A DNA stretch of 40,473 nucleotides from a virus. How positions within the stretch are numbered: position 1 is the first letter of the stretch; every line of letters starts with the position of its first letter. The stretch is taken from IMG/VR virus record IMGVR_UViG_3300035181_000141, positions 1 to 40,473 of that record; one strand, written 5' to 3'. The position numbers and the translations under genes are program-made. The notes under the pieces were generated by a model. The model was not told where the DNA came from, ran no database searches, and saw nothing but the letters and a program-made list of their open reading frames with translations. Of the stretch, positions 38,682 to 40,473 are shown piece by piece.

Positions 38682-39598
38682 TAAACCCAATAAGAACATT
38701 TGCACCAAATTTACTTGGCAGAGATTTCTGCATAGGGGATTTACACGGCTCGTATAGTGTATTCCTGAATCTATTAAAAGAACTTAATTTCGACCTTACT
38801 GTTGACCGTATGTTCTCTGTCGGCGACTTAGTTGATCGCGGACCTGAAAGCCTTAAGTGTTTGGGACTAATACGCGAGCCTTGGTTTGCTTCCGTGCTTG
38901 CTAACCACGAACAGATGATGGTTCAGAAATTTAAAGGCGGAATTATGGGCAACTATTGGTACCAGAATGGCGGATTCTGGGGTGCCGAAGCATATAACGA
39001 TACAATGGACGGATGCATTCCAGCCGAAGAAAGTGTCGAGCTGCATGAATTAATTCCGCTTGTCGAGGAACTACCGTTTCTTATTACCGTAAATACAAAA
39101 TCCGGAAAGAAGTTTCACTTAATACATGCCGAACTTCCGACCAACGCAGGCACTATTACTGATGCACGGTTAGCTGACCCTGTCGATTTATTAGCATTAG
39201 CTACTACACAGCGTGGAGATGGTGATGCATTTTTATGGTCACGGAATATATTCTATAACTTGTATAGTAAAAATCTCGAAAATAAAGAATTAACTATAGC
39301 CAATGTAAAGAGCCGAAGGATAAACATATTCAATGATGATCTATCACATATCATTTCGGGCCACACAATTTTACAAAAACCTGTCACAGTTGTTGGACAA
39401 ACAAATATTGATACAGGTGCGTATAATTCTTATTGGCAACCGGCAGTGCCGTATTCATCTGCGGAAATTGTTCCTAAGGATTGGGCAGCATTGACATGTG
39501 TTGAATTGGATACTTGGAAATTTTATCAAGCAACTGAAACAACATTTCGCGAAGTAGAGCCTGTAGTAATTACACAAGCTGATCTCGATGGAAAATAG
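38678..39598 (+). CDS. PP2A/lambda-type metallophosphatase
   Basis: This 306-residue calcineurin-like Ser/Thr phosphatase shows all metal-binding motifs in order: FCIGDLHGSY (17-26, GDxHG), SVGDLVDRGPES (47-58, GDxVDRG), SVLANHEQMM (70-79, GNHE with Ala for Gly), IHAELP (His, near 148) and ISGHTILQKP (His, near 227). Lambda phosphatase has about 220 residues, so this copy has extra segments. It may remove phosphate from host proteins or nucleotides and could counter the phage kinase-fold protein; that pairing is inference. Confidence 0.88.
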   Translation: MINPIRTFAPNLLGRDFCIGDLHGSYSVFLNLLKELNFDLTVDRMFSVGDLVDRGPESLKCLGLIREPWFASVLANHEQMMVQKFKGGIMGNYWYQNGGFWGAEAYNDTMDGCIPAEESVELHELIPLVEELPFLITVNTKSGKKFHLIHAELPTNAGTITDARLADPVDLLALATTQRGDGDAFLWSRNIFYNLYSKNLENKELTIANVKSRRINIFNDDLSHIISGHTILQKPVTVVGQTNIDTGAYNSYWQPAVPYSSAEIVPKDWAALTCVELDTWKFYQATETTFREVEPVVITQADLDGK

Positions 39599-39776
39599 CA
39601 CCGTCGAACTTACCGAATATAGCTATACGGGTTTAACCGGTACTGTATATCATCCACGGTTCGAAAACGGTGCATGGAGACTTATCCTCGGATATTACAC
39701 AATCGATGAAATTGCATTTATGTGTGATATACCCGAGGACGACATTCTTTTTCTAAAATTAAAATATGCCGGTTGA
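39588..39776 (+). CDS. small hypothetical protein, 62 aa
   Basis: This overlaps the phosphatase by 11 bases. It is a small beta-rich protein (YSYTGLTGTVYHPRFENG, then AWRLILGYYTIDEIAF) ending PEDDILFLKLKYAG, reminiscent of the ED-A-x-x-x-K-L-K endings of the products of 29715 and 31910. The function is unknown. Confidence 0.55.
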   Translation: MENSTVELTEYSYTGLTGTVYHPRFENGAWRLILGYYTIDEIAFMCDIPEDDILFLKLKYAG

Positions 39777-39801
39777 CAGCAGGTAGACAATATAATACAG
39801 T
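39773..39801 (+). promoter_or_regulatory. possible sigma-70 promoter
   Basis: TTGACA (39773-39778) with a 17-base spacer reaches a poor TACAGT (39796-39801). A perfect TATAAT is also present at 39791-39796 but only 12 bases from TTGACA. ATG 39819 follows with CAGGAG as ribosome binding site. Confidence 0.5.
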
Positions 39802-39818
39802 AAGGTACAGGAGTAGTT

Positions 39819-40100
39819 ATGAAGGCTTTGTTTAAAGAATTTTTATTAGTATGTAAAGACATACCCGGAATATTATGGAGTCTCATTACGTTGGAAAGCT
39901 TAGTTCTTAATGATACACCGATGATGAATATTTGCATATGGATATTTGTTGTAATTTTAACGATAATAATTATTCCGATATGGATTATTAGTCTTCCAGT
40001 CATTATTCCGTGGGCTACATGGCTCCGTGTTAGACAAACAGAAGACATGATGTGGGAAAAATTAAAAGGTAGTGGAACATATAGGAGGAGTCGAAGATGA
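39819..40100 (+). CDS. membrane protein, 93 aa
   Basis: This has two close hydrophobic segments (about residues 36-51, MNICIWIFVVILTIII, and 52-66, PIWIISLPVIIPW) and an amphipathic N-terminus, with a basic tail (GTYRRSRR). It overlaps the next gene by ATGA. A role in host-membrane interference or lysis timing is possible but not shown. Confidence 0.6.
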   Translation: MKALFKEFLLVCKDIPGILWSLITLESLVLNDTPMMNICIWIFVVILTIIIIPIWIISLPVIIPWATWLRVRQTEDMMWEKLKGSGTYRRSRR

Positions 40101-40279
40101 GTAAATTTACAACTTTAGCGATGTATTTTGCAGTATTTGCAGTATTTGTGTCAGTAATAGTAATTCTGAAACATAGTGCAGAAGAAAAATTGGAACATAA
40201 GGCATTTGTTCTTGGCTGTATGGATAGTGGTAAACTTAACAAAACTGAGTGCGAAGCACTTTATAAGGAAAGAAAATGA
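40097..40279 (+). CDS. small single-pass membrane protein, 60 aa
   Basis: An N-terminal hydrophobic helix (LAMYFAVFAVFVSVIVIL, 7-24) is followed by a charged domain with two cysteines (LGCMDSGKLNKTECEALYKERK), probably periplasmic and disulphide-capable. The gene uses the AGGAGGAG-like ribosome binding site at about 40082. The family is not recognised. Confidence 0.6.
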   Translation: MSKFTTLAMYFAVFAVFVSVIVILKHSAEEKLEHKAFVLGCMDSGKLNKTECEALYKERK

Positions 40280-40452
40280 ATAACTTTACAAACAAATTCA
40301 GAATGTGGTATTTCAGAAATCAATCGAACATCACATGGTTTATTATCGGCTGGCTTGTTACTTCCGGCCTACGCGACTTAATGATGGGCAATTTCTTCGG
40401 CGCATTTCTTTCCTTCTTGTTTGCTTACATCAATTACGCATTGTCGCGTTAA
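40276..40452 (+). CDS. small membrane protein, 58 aa
   Basis: This short gene (ATG 40276 overlapping the upstream stop as ATGA) encodes MNNFTNKFRMWYFRNQSN, then two hydrophobic helices (ITWFIIGWLVTSGL and NFFGAFLSFLFAYINYAL) ending SR. The pattern is familiar from small phage membrane proteins of unknown function. After its stop, ATG 40461 may open another gene, cut by the window end. Confidence 0.65.
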   Translation: MNNFTNKFRMWYFRNQSNITWFIIGWLVTSGLRDLMMGNFFGAFLSFLFAYINYALSR

Positions 40453-40473
40453 GACACAAAATGATACTTTCCG

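Noticed and set aside
1-40473. CRISPR array, insertion sequence, integrase or attachment site
   Set aside because: No regularly spaced repeats, transposase, integrase or flanking direct repeats were seen; the only strong DNA repeats are coding (fibre and HRxDGPA genes) or terminators.

Overview
The window looks like part of the genome of a large, lytic, T4-type myovirus; the host is unknown. The main evidence is a family B replicative DNA polymerase with T4 gp43-like motifs, a probable gp45-like sliding clamp beside it, a DsbA-like small DNA-binding protein, a T4 RNase H-like 5' nuclease, phage fibre genes, and many copies of the octamer (G/T)ATAAATA, which matches the T4 late promoter core. 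The sequence is AT-rich and tightly packed. No gap exceeds about 210 bases, genes commonly overlap as ATGA or TAATG, and there is no tRNA, integrase, CRISPR array or insertion sequence. Early-type promoters match the sigma-70 consensus (TTGACA, 17 bp, TATAAT), which suggests a proteobacterium-like host polymerase.

Layout. 1-2258: small genes in one direction, including an HAD-type phosphatase, an APS-kinase-like P-loop kinase and a DUF2061 membrane protein. 2290-3051 (minus): PhoH. 3260-8623: two unknown late proteins, translation initiation factor IF-1, an antisense DUF723-type endonuclease, DnaJ and a ClpA-type unfoldase. 8655-9362 (minus): a small protein-kinase-fold protein. 9439-13955: three structural or fibre genes. 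14062-14779: two small genes with their own late promoters. 14853-16235: a 460-residue protein with a sigma-70 region 4 domain inside a virion-protein-like architecture. 16321-20503: DsbA-like protein, DNA polymerase, a 58-residue ORF and the sliding clamp. 20538-33213: a long run of early-type genes including DpdA (7-deazaguanine DNA transglycosylase), a DHH phosphoesterase, a three-gene sugar cassette (Gfo/Idh/MocA dehydrogenase, MDR dehydrogenase, GT-B glycosyltransferase), a MazG-like protein and QueE. 33279-40452: RNase H-like nuclease, a zinc-peptidase-like protein, a repeat protein, a PP2A-like phosphatase and many small unknown or membrane proteins.

How the parts fit. QueE and DpdA point to 7-deazaguanine modification of the phage DNA; the other enzymes of that route are not in the window. 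IF-1, DnaJ and ClpA (with an IGF loop for ClpP) point to control of host translation and proteolysis. Two patterns look new. First, at least eight genes have their promoter element ending only 5-7 bases before the start codon, so their mRNAs should be leaderless, in a phage that also encodes its own IF-1. Second, four late genes (kinase-fold, sigma region 4, zinc peptidase and a small basic protein) share an N-terminus of the form M(K/R)(I/L)xE, resembling the capsid-targeting sequence of T4 internal proteins. They may form a set of proteins packaged in the head and injected with the DNA.
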